Shown: in pieces, positions 53,337 through 60,504 of the stretch
How the letters are laid out: each line of letters begins with the position of its first letter
How positions within the stretch are numbered: the stretch's first letter is position 1
Origin: Carbonatibacter sp965199245
GTDB taxonomy: Bacteria > Pseudomonadota > Alphaproteobacteria > Kiloniellales > Kiloniellaceae
DNA: 64,000 bases
Direction of reading: 5' to 3'
Assembly (NCBI GenBank): GCA_965199245.1
Contig: CBDAQP010000001.1
Coordinates: 930,001-994,000 of the forward strand
The notes under the pieces: generated by a model
What the model was told of the DNA's origin: nothing
The model's database searches: none
Seen by the model: the letters and a program-made list of their open reading frames with translations, nothing else
Translations under genes and position numbers: made by a program

Positions 53337-53528
53337 ACGCACCTCTCAACAGCTCCAGCCGAGGTTGGCTGGCAAGAAAACTGCTTTCGAGAACCGGAGA
53401 ATACTTGATGTATTTGAGGATCGCAGGTCGTGTTGCACGCGCAAACCCAAGGCAGCTTGTTGCGCGCACACGATTCTAAAGCAGTTTGACGCCCCGGATA
53501 ACGAGGATCGAGGTGTTGAGAGGTGCTC
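53337..53528 (+). repeat. Dispersed inverted-repeat element, full copy B (192 bp) at the trpB start
   Basis: The left arm begins CGCACCTCTCAACAGCTCC and the right arm ends GATCGAGGTGTTGAGAGGTGCTC-like, with a central GAATAC-TTGAT-GTATTT hairpin (53399-53415). It matches copy A across its length but carries about 25 extra bases in the middle. Its right end stops five bases before the trpB ATG, so GAGAGG of the element lies close to the position of a ribosome-binding site. Confidence 0.75.
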
Positions 53529-53533
53529 TGGTG

Positions 53534-54745
53534 ATGGACAAACGCAATTCCTGGCGCACAGGCCCGGATGACAATGGCATGTTTGGCATTTTCGGGGGGC
53601 GTTATGTTGCCGAAACCCTGATGCCCCTGATTTTAGAGGTCGAACGGGCCTGGCAGGCCGCCCGTGTTGATCCCGACTATCAGCGGTTGTTTGATGACTA
53701 TGCCACCCACTATGTCGGGCGGCCCTCGCCGCTTTATTTTGCCGAACGTCTCACGGCGGATCTGGGCGGGGCAAAGGTCTATTTGAAACGTGATGAACTT
53801 AATCACACCGGATCGCACAAGGCCAATAACGTCCTGGGCCAGATTCTCCTGGCACGGCGCATGGGCAAAACCCGCATTATTGCCGAAACGGGCGCGGGTC
53901 AACACGGCGTGGCAACAGCAACATTTTGCGCCCTCTTTGACCTGCCCTGTGTGATCTATATGGGGGCGACAGACATGGCCCGTCAGGCCCCCAATGTTTT
54001 CCGCATGAAGTTGCTCGGCGCAGAGGTCAAGGGGGTTGAAACCGGAACCGGAACCCTCAAAGACGCGATGAACGACGCTCTACGCGATTGGGTGGCCCAT
54101 GTCGAAGACACCTTTTACATTATCGGAACAGCGGCGGGGCCGCATCCCTATCCGATGATGGTGCGTGAATTTCAATCGATTATCGGGCGCGAAGCCCGTC
54201 AGCAAATGTTGGACATGACCGGGGCCTTGCCCGATCACCTGGTCGCCTGTATCGGGGGGGGATCCAATGCCATTGGGCTGTTTCATCCCTTTTTGGATGA
54301 TGAAACGGTCACCCTTACGGGTGTCGAGGCCGCAGGGCGCGGGGTGGACAGTGGGAAACACGCCGCCTCCCTAACTGGCGGAACGGTGGGGGTTTTGCAC
54401 GGCAACAAAACGCGGTTGCTCCAGAATGAGGATGGACAGATTTGTGACGCGCATTCCATTTCGGCAGGCCTCGACTATCCCGGAATCGGGCCGGAACACG
54501 CCTGGCTACATGAAAGCGGACGGGTGAATTATGTCTCTGCCACGGACGCGGAAGCCCTTGATGCCTTTGGCTATCTGTCGCGCCTCGAAGGCATTATTCC
54601 CGCCCTGGAACCCGCGCACGCGCTGGCCTATGTGCGGCGACTTGCACCAACCCTGTCGCGCGATCAGAGCATTCTCATGAACCTCTGCGGGCGGGGAGAT
54701 AAGGATATTTTTACTGTGGCGCAGGCTTTGGGTGTAGAGATCTGA
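53534..54745 (+). CDS. trpB: Tryptophan synthase beta chain
   Basis: PLP enzyme that condenses indole and serine to tryptophan. The PLP lysine is in KRDELNHTGSHKANNVLGQIL (near residue 90), the phosphate-binding loop is IGGGSNAIGLFHPFL, and TGAGQHGVATATFCALF is intact. 403 residues from the ATG at 53534; a GTG one codon upstream and a longer open frame to 53486 lie in the repeat element. trpF, usual upstream in alphaproteobacteria, is absent here. Confidence 0.96.
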   Translation: MDKRNSWRTGPDDNGMFGIFGGRYVAETLMPLILEVERAWQAARVDPDYQRLFDDYATHYVGRPSPLYFAERLTADLGGAKVYLKRDELNHTGSHKANNVLGQILLARRMGKTRIIAETGAGQHGVATATFCALFDLPCVIYMGATDMARQAPNVFRMKLLGAEVKGVETGTGTLKDAMNDALRDWVAHVEDTFYIIGTAAGPHPYPMMVREFQSIIGREARQQMLDMTGALPDHLVACIGGGSNAIGLFHPFLDDETVTLTGVEAAGRGVDSGKHAASLTGGTVGVLHGNKTRLLQNEDGQICDAHSISAGLDYPGIGPEHAWLHESGRVNYVSATDAEALDAFGYLSRLEGIIPALEPAHALAYVRRLAPTLSRDQSILMNLCGRGDKDIFTVAQALGVEI

Positions 54746-55563
54746 TGACGACACGATTGGAACGGCGTTTTGCCGCACTGCGGGCCGAAGAACGGGCCGG
54801 ACTTGTCACCTTTACCACCGCAGGGGATCCTGACCTGTCCACGGCGCAGGAGCTTTTAGATGCCTTGCCTGCGGCGGGGGCTGATGTGATTGAACTGGGC
54901 ATGCCCTTTTCCGATCCCATGGCTGACGGATCCGCAATTCAACAGGCCTCGCAACGCGCCTTGCGCGCCGGAATGACCTTGCGCGGAATCCTCGGCATGG
55001 TCCGCAAATTTCGCACACACGATCAGGACACGCCCATTATTCTGATGGGCTATTTCAATCCGGTCTATGTCTATGGTGTGCAGGATTTTATCACGGACGC
55101 GGCAACGGCTGGTGTTGACGGCTTTATCATCGTTGATCTGCCCCCCGAACACGATGCAGAATTTTGTGTGCCTGTGCGCACAGCGGGGTTGCATTTTATC
55201 CGTTTGACAACGCCCACGACCGATTCAGCAAGGATTGGGCGGGTTTTGGAACAGACCTCCGGTTTTGTTTACTATGTGTCAATTCTGGGCATTACCGGAA
55301 CCGGAGCGGCTTCCAGCTCCGCGTTGGAACACGCGGTTGATTTTTTGAAAGGCCATACCGATTTGCCCCTTGCGGTCGGGTTTGGTATTCGTACCCCTGA
55401 ACAGGCCGCAGAGGTTGCACAGCGGGCCGATGCGGTTGTTGTGGGGTCTGCGATTGTTGAACGTCTCGCCCCCCAGCGGGACGAAGCCCCACCTGTGCGT
55501 TCTGTTTTGAATTTCGTGACCACATTGGCGCAGGCCGTGCGCACAGCACGACACACAGCATGA
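54745..55563 (+). CDS. trpA: Tryptophan synthase alpha chain
   Basis: TIM-barrel enzyme that splits indole-3-glycerol phosphate and channels indole to TrpB. Catalytic Glu and the Asp region are visible: ELGMPFSDPMADGSAIQQAS and ILMGYFNPVYVYGVQDFI with FIIVDLPPEH. Phosphate-binding GFGIRTPEQA follows. 272 residues. The ATG overlaps the trpB stop (TGATG). Confidence 0.96.
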   Translation: MTTRLERRFAALRAEERAGLVTFTTAGDPDLSTAQELLDALPAAGADVIELGMPFSDPMADGSAIQQASQRALRAGMTLRGILGMVRKFRTHDQDTPIILMGYFNPVYVYGVQDFITDAATAGVDGFIIVDLPPEHDAEFCVPVRTAGLHFIRLTTPTTDSARIGRVLEQTSGFVYYVSILGITGTGAASSSALEHAVDFLKGHTDLPLAVGFGIRTPEQAAEVAQRADAVVVGSAIVERLAPQRDEAPPVRSVLNFVTTLAQAVRTARHTA

Positions 55564-55576
55564 GGACACAGAGCCT

Positions 55577-56494
55577 ATGAACTGGATCAACAATTTCGTC
55601 CGTCCCAAGATTCGCGCCCTCGTTCAGTCGGAAACACCGGATGATCTGTGGGTGAAATCGCCCGCGACCGGACAGATGATTTTCAAAAAGGATTTGGAAA
55701 AAAACCTGTGGGTGTGCCCCTATAGCGGGCATCACATGCGAATGTCTGCGCGCAAGCGTTTGGAGATGCTGTTTGATGATGGTGTTTTTACCACTGTTGA
55801 TCTGCCCAAAACTCCGACCGATCCTCTAAAATTCAAGGACTTGAAGCGCTATAGCGACCGGGTCAAGACGGCAGAGGCCAAAAACCCGGACAAGGAAGCA
55901 ATTTTGGTCACACAGGGAAAAATGGACGGTCATCCCGTTGTCATCGGGGCCTTTAATTTTGATTATATGGGCGGATCAATGGGGCTGGCTGTGGGCGAAG
56001 GACTGCTCAGCGCGGCACGACTGGCGGTGAATCTACAGGCCCCCTTGCTGGTCATTCCGGCTTCCGGCGGGGCGCGGATGCAGCAGGGGATTCTATCCCT
56101 GATGCAGATGCCGCGTTCGATCATTGCGATTGATTTGGTCAAGGACGCAGGTCTGCCCTATCTGGTGCTGTTGACCGACCCGACAACGGGGGGGGTATCA
56201 GCCTCCTTTGCCATGTTGGGGGATATACAACTTGCAGAACCGGGAGCCATGATTGGCTTTGCCGGAAAGCGTGTAATCGAGGAAACAATTCGCGAACAAC
56301 TCCCCGACGGTTTTCAGACAGCGGAATATCTGTTAGAACACGGCATGCTGGATATGGTCGTGCACCGTCACGATCTGCGCCCTACCCTCATCCGGCTGTT
56401 AGGGTTGTTGATGCGCAGAAACCCGGTGCCCCCCGCGCCCGCGTTGCCCCAACCTGACGCCGTTCAAAACCTGGAAGGCCTGCCTGTTGACTAG
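55577..56494 (+). CDS. accD: Acetyl-CoA carboxylase carboxyltransferase subunit beta
   Basis: Beta subunit of the carboxyltransferase that makes malonyl-CoA. The crotonase-fold core has SGGARMQQGILSLMQM, VLLTDPTTGGVSASFAMLGD and GFAGKRVIEETIREQLPDGFQ. The N-terminal four-Cys zinc ribbon of E. coli AccD is reduced to a single Cys (VKSPATGQM and WVCPYSGHHM), a loss also common in other alphaproteobacteria. 305 residues. It follows trpA after 13 bp, the conserved trpBA-accD-folC order. Confidence 0.95.
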   Translation: MNWINNFVRPKIRALVQSETPDDLWVKSPATGQMIFKKDLEKNLWVCPYSGHHMRMSARKRLEMLFDDGVFTTVDLPKTPTDPLKFKDLKRYSDRVKTAEAKNPDKEAILVTQGKMDGHPVVIGAFNFDYMGGSMGLAVGEGLLSAARLAVNLQAPLLVIPASGGARMQQGILSLMQMPRSIIAIDLVKDAGLPYLVLLTDPTTGGVSASFAMLGDIQLAEPGAMIGFAGKRVIEETIREQLPDGFQTAEYLLEHGMLDMVVHRHDLRPTLIRLLGLLMRRNPVPPAPALPQPDAVQNLEGLPVD

Positions 56495-56526
56495 GGTTCG
56501 ATTGACTGGGGATTCGATTGATTGGG
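56495..56526. repeat. 16-bp tandem duplication between accD and folC
   Basis: GGTTCGATTGACTGGG (56495-56510) and GATTCGATTGATTGGG (56511-56526) agree at 14 of 16 positions. The second copy runs into the GGGAGG ribosome-binding site of folC. Confidence 0.8.
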
Positions 56527-56533
56527 AGGGGGC

Positions 56534-57847
56534 ATGTTTGAACAGTCCGGTTCGCGGCTCAGTGATGCTGTTTTAGAACGTCTGTCGCGCCTACATCCAA
56601 AGATTATTGATCTCTCGCTGGGGCGTACCCTGGCCCTGTTGGACAAGCTGGGCCGTCCGCAGGATCATCTACCCCCTGTCATTCATGTCGCGGGCACCAA
56701 TGGAAAGGGGTCGGTACTGGCCTTTTTACGGGCGATCTTCACCGCATCGGGGCGACAGAGTCATGTCTATAGCTCGCCCCATCTGGTGCGTTTTCACGAA
56801 CGCATCCGACTCTCTGGAGAATTGATTAGCGAGAAGGCCCTGATTGCCCTCCTCGAAAAGTGCGAAAACCTCAACGGCAATGCGGGTATTACCTTTTTTG
56901 AAGTGACCACGGCGGCAGCCTTTTATGCTTTTTCCCAGACACCGGCGGATCTTTTGTTATTGGAAACAGGTTTGGGGGGGGAACTTGATTCAACCAATGT
57001 TGTCACGCATCCAGCCCTAAGCGTCATTACCCCGATTTCAATGGATCATACGCAGTATCTGGGGGAGACCCTGGCGGAAATTGCCCGGGCCAAGGCCGGA
57101 ATTATCAAGCCTGCTGTGCCCTGCGTCGTTGGCAAACAACCGCCAGAGGCCCTCGCCGTGATCAAGGCACGGGCCAAAGACTGCGCCGCCCCGCTTTATA
57201 TCGCCGGGGAAGACTGGTCTGCGAAACCGGTGGCACAGGGGGGATTTGTCTTTCACGGGCGGGAGGGGGACAGTCATTGCCCTGCGCCAAATCTGGTCGG
57301 GGCGCATCAACTTGACAATGCGGCCATGGCCTTTGCCTGTGCGGAGTTTTTGTCGTCTGAACAGGCGCATCAACCGTTGGTGACCTCTGTGGCACAGCGC
57401 CATCAGGGCTTAACAACCGCGCACTGGCCAGGCCGGATGCAGAAACTGTCGGGGGGGGTGCTTGTTGATCGTCTGCCCCCGGGGGGGGAGCTGTGGCTAG
57501 ATGGGGGACATAATGCCGCCGCCGGGGCGGCTCTGGCCCAGATTTTGGCGGCGTGGTCACCGGTTCATCTGATCTATGGCATGCTCAATACCAAGGCCGC
57601 CCTTGACTACCTGCGTCCCCTGGCCCCCCGGGCAACCAGCCTGCGGGCGGTGTCTATTCCGGGGGAGCCTGCGTCCCTGTCTGCGGTAGAGGCCGCCGCA
57701 CAGGCCCGCGCGGTCGGGGTGAATGCCCGGGCCTGTGACAGCGTGGGACAGGCCCTGGATGATATTCTCGCAGTGGAAAGGCCGGGGCCGATTGTCATTT
57801 GCGGCTCGCTCTATCTGGCGGGGCATATCCTTGCGGATAATTTTTAG
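56534..57847 (+). CDS. folC: Bifunctional folylpolyglutamate/dihydrofolate synthase
   Basis: Mur-ligase-fold enzyme that adds glutamate to folates and makes dihydrofolate. The P-loop is IHVAGTNGKGSVLAFLRAIF (near 45-65), with SPHLVRFHERIRLSG, LLLETGLGGELDSTNVV, ITPISMDHTQYLGETLAEIA and LDGGHNAAAGAALA. The ATG at 56534 has GGAGG ahead; a TTG four codons earlier is less likely. 437 residues. It overlaps the convergent DMT transporter gene by 4 bp. Confidence 0.93.
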   Translation: MFEQSGSRLSDAVLERLSRLHPKIIDLSLGRTLALLDKLGRPQDHLPPVIHVAGTNGKGSVLAFLRAIFTASGRQSHVYSSPHLVRFHERIRLSGELISEKALIALLEKCENLNGNAGITFFEVTTAAAFYAFSQTPADLLLLETGLGGELDSTNVVTHPALSVITPISMDHTQYLGETLAEIARAKAGIIKPAVPCVVGKQPPEALAVIKARAKDCAAPLYIAGEDWSAKPVAQGGFVFHGREGDSHCPAPNLVGAHQLDNAAMAFACAEFLSSEQAHQPLVTSVAQRHQGLTTAHWPGRMQKLSGGVLVDRLPPGGELWLDGGHNAAAGAALAQILAAWSPVHLIYGMLNTKAALDYLRPLAPRATSLRAVSIPGEPASLSAVEAAAQARAVGVNARACDSVGQALDDILAVERPGPIVICGSLYLAGHILADNF

Positions 57848-58725
57848 TCCAGTTGCTTTTTGTACTGGCGATAAAAGACAAATAGCCCGCTGGCAACAAT
57901 CAGGCTTAGCCCGATCATGACGCGCGACTGCGGCCATTCGGCAAAGAAAAACCAACCGTAAAATGTCGCCCAGATCAAACCCGTGTAGGTGAAGGGTTGG
58001 AGCTTGGCCGGGCTGGCCTGACTCATGGCGATCATCATCAACAGATGCCCGACAGCATGAAAAAGCGACAGCCCCAGTAACAACATCATCGTCTCGACAG
58101 AAATATCCTGCCAGAAAAAAGGCAGGGCCGCCGTGGTCACAACACAGGACACCAGCCCCATGTAAAATTGATTGTTCCTCGGGTGTTCGTGGTCTGCCCC
58201 GACCTTGATCAAAACTTGATAGAGGGCCAGAAAAAAAATGCCCGCAAGGGGAAAGACCAGATTTTTGTCAAAAGACAGAGACAACGGGTTCACAACCACC
58301 AAAACACCAAAACAGCCACAAATCACCGCAATCCAGCGATAGAGCCTGATTCGTTCCCCAAGGATAAAAACAGACAACAGCGTGACAAGAATCGGAACAG
58401 AGGACAGCACCGCCGTCACTGTGGTCAGGGGGAGAAGAATAAAGGCAAAAATGAACAGAACATCGAACAGAGGCAACAACAGCGACCGCCCGAGGGTGAG
58501 GACAGGCTTTTGCAAGGTCCACAACTTCTGTCCCGTCTTTTTTTGCTGAATCCCGGAAAAAACCAGAATCAGGATAAATAGAACCAGATAGCGGGCCTGA
58601 ATAATCTGGGCTTCGTTGGCCCGGGTGCTGATCCACTTAACGGCGGCATCACCGCTGGCAAAGCTCGCCGCCGCCAGCAGAATCAAAAAAATGCCGCGTG
58701 AGAGGTTATTTATTTTTTGTGACAT
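57844..58725 (-). CDS. EamA-type (DMT superfamily) exporter
   Basis: Polytopic inner-membrane protein of 293 residues with about ten helices in two EamA repeats. It begins IFLILLAAASFASGDAAVKW, has LPLTTVTAVLSSVPILVTLLS in the first repeat and ends with a basic tail (YRQYKKQLD). Family members export metabolites; the substrate is unknown. The ATG overlaps the stop of the response-regulator gene (TAATG), so the two are co-transcribed. Confidence 0.88.
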   Translation of the reverse strand: MSQKINNLSRGIFLILLAAASFASGDAAVKWISTRANEAQIIQARYLVLFILILVFSGIQQKKTGQKLWTLQKPVLTLGRSLLLPLFDVLFIFAFILLPLTTVTAVLSSVPILVTLLSVFILGERIRLYRWIAVICGCFGVLVVVNPLSLSFDKNLVFPLAGIFFLALYQVLIKVGADHEHPRNNQFYMGLVSCVVTTAALPFFWQDISVETMMLLLGLSLFHAVGHLLMMIAMSQASPAKLQPFTYTGLIWATFYGWFFFAEWPQSRVMIGLSLIVASGLFVFYRQYKKQLD

Positions 58726-59357
58726 TATTGTTCACAAATCAGGCGATAGCCGACCGGTTCTGTCACCAAAAACCGCAGGTGATCAGGGTCTGGTTCGATT
58801 TTCTGACGCAGGCGATAGATATGGGTTTCGAGCGTGTGCGTGGTCACATCTGCGTTATAGACCCAGATTTTTTTCAACAAGGTTTCACGATCAATCGCCT
58901 CCGCGCCGTAAAGGATCTGCAAAATCGCCGTTTCCTTTTCGGTGAGGAGAATATCCTGTCCACTCTGCCTGTGATGCAATCGTTTCTGGTCGGGTTGAAA
59001 GTTATATGGCCCGATCATCGCGCAGTGATCTTGACACAAACGACGCAGACGGGCGAGCAGATCCCCCACGCGGAAGGGTTTGGTCAGGGTGTCTTCTGCG
59101 GTGATTCCGGTGTCGGGGGGAGGTCGGGTGTCAGGGGGGATGAGCCAAAGGATGCGATGACCACACAGCGCAGAGCCCGCAGCGAAGCCTTCGTCAAGGA
59201 TCAGCAGATCAAACTGCCCCGCCTTTTCATCAAGATCCTGCGCTGTTGCGACAGAATCGGCCTCGAGGTCATCCTCGGCGCAGAGCTGTTCACACAGACA
59301 GTCCCGCAACAAGGGGTTCAGACTGCCCACAAGAATCCGATAAGGAGGGGACATCAT
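58725..59357 (-). CDS. OmpR-type response regulator with atypical receiver
   Basis: About 210 residues. The N-terminal receiver-like domain (YRILVGSLNPLLRDCL, FDLLILDEGFAAG, DTLTKPFRVGDLLARL) keeps the phospho-acceptor-position Asp and the K-P but replaces the acidic pair after strand 1 with Gly-Ser. The C-terminal winged helix is complete (LTEKETAILQILYGAEAIDRE, TTHTLETHIYRLRQKIEPDPD, LVTEPVGYRL). No kinase gene is nearby. It may work without Mg-dependent phosphorylation. It is divergent from the ABC importer operon. Confidence 0.87.
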   Translation of the reverse strand: MMSPPYRILVGSLNPLLRDCLCEQLCAEDDLEADSVATAQDLDEKAGQFDLLILDEGFAAGSALCGHRILWLIPPDTRPPPDTGITAEDTLTKPFRVGDLLARLRRLCQDHCAMIGPYNFQPDQKRLHHRQSGQDILLTEKETAILQILYGAEAIDRETLLKKIWVYNADVTTHTLETHIYRLRQKIEPDPDHLRFLVTEPVGYRLICEQ

Positions 59358-59473
59358 GGCGTATCCTCGCGCTGTTGGCGTCCCGCGCCCTATAGCACCG
59401 CCAATCGTTTTCTGCAATGAGATCAGGACTACCTTGCGCCCGCTAATAAAAATTCATGATTCTGAAATGAAAA

Positions 59474-59489
59474 TGTCAACGAATTGACA
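59474..59489. promoter_or_regulatory. Inverted repeat between the response regulator and the ABC importer
   Basis: TGTCAA-CGAA-TTGACA, perfect 6-bp arms, lies in the middle of the 185-bp divergent gap. Both arms contain a TTGACA-type -35, one on each strand, so a bound regulator could affect both promoters. Confidence 0.45.
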
Positions 59490-59542
59490 CCTCTTCTGAT
59501 TACAAACACCGCAATCTTGATGAGGATAAGGGGTGTAGTTCC

Positions 59543-60493
59543 GTGTTCAGGTCTCTTTTTTCAGGTTTCCTTTTTGTTTTATTGGTCACGCTTTCGGCAG
59601 AGGCCAGGACCCTGACGGTTTATTCGGCCCATGGTGATGATGTTTATGGCCCGATTGTGGCGGCCTTTGAAGCCGCCAACCCCGGCACACACGTCAATGT
59701 GATTGTGGGCAACACAGGCGCGCTTTACCAGCGTGTGCGTGCAGAGGCCGCCAATCCGGCGGCTGATGTCCAGTGGGGCGGAGCCATTCAATCCTACGCG
59801 ACCTTTTCAGACCTCTATGAACGCTATCAGGGTGCCGATCTGTCCGCGTTGCAGATTTCAGACCCCAATGGCAAGTGGTTTCCCTTTTCGCTTTTTGCCC
59901 AGCCTTTAATGGTCAATACAGACCGCGTGGGGGCGGCAGATTATCCGACCCTGGTGCGTGATGTGCTCAATCCCAAATATGCGGATCTTGGGGGTGTTGT
60001 TTTGGCAGACCCCAATCATTCGGGGACGGGCTATTCGATTGTCGCAGGTTTGGCGGCTGGCCTGGGGTGGCCTTTTGTAGAACGTATCATTAAATCCGCG
60101 CGGGCCACGCAAGGTTCAAGCCCGATGTTTGAAAGTATCCGCGATGGCGAGGCCGCAGTGGGCTGGGTCAACGAAGACCTTGGCGCAAAATGGGAAGCCG
60201 CAGGTCTTCCGGTTCGGATGATCTATCCTGCGGACGGTGTGACAATACAGGTCGATGGGCTGGCGATTGTCAAGAACGCCCCGAATATGGAGACCGCCAA
60301 AGCCTTTGTTGATTTTGTGATTAGCCGGAACGGGCAAAGTTTGGCAACGCAGGTTGTCAAACGGCGGTCGGTGCGGCGCGATGTATCCCCGCCAGATGGC
60401 TTGCCTGACATTGGGGAACTCAACCTTTTGACTGCAGAAGAACCCGCCGGGGTCATCAAGGCAAAATTCACCAGAATTCTGGAAAGCAAATAG
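59543..60493 (+). CDS. ABC transporter periplasmic binding protein (FbpA/AfuA type)
   Basis: A 316-residue exported protein with signal peptide FRSLFSGFLFVLLVTLSAEA. The mature start RTLTVYSAHGDDVYGPIVAAF and NPAADVQWGGAIQSYATFSDL are typical of the ferric-iron/phosphonate/polyamine binding cluster. LADPNHSGTGYSIVAGLAAGLG and GEAAVGWVNED follow. Iron is the commonest substrate for this set, but the Tyr pair that binds Fe3+ cannot be confirmed. The GTG start is at 59543. Confidence 0.85.
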   Translation: MFRSLFSGFLFVLLVTLSAEARTLTVYSAHGDDVYGPIVAAFEAANPGTHVNVIVGNTGALYQRVRAEAANPAADVQWGGAIQSYATFSDLYERYQGADLSALQISDPNGKWFPFSLFAQPLMVNTDRVGAADYPTLVRDVLNPKYADLGGVVLADPNHSGTGYSIVAGLAAGLGWPFVERIIKSARATQGSSPMFESIRDGEAAVGWVNEDLGAKWEAAGLPVRMIYPADGVTIQVDGLAIVKNAPNMETAKAFVDFVISRNGQSLATQVVKRRSVRRDVSPPDGLPDIGELNLLTAEEPAGVIKAKFTRILESK

Positions 60494-60504
60494 GGTGAAA
60501 ACGC

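Noticed and set aside
55577..55760. AccD zinc ribbon loss as a defect
   Set aside because: Only one of four Cys remains, but degenerate ribbons are normal for alphaproteobacterial AccD and the catalytic core is intact.
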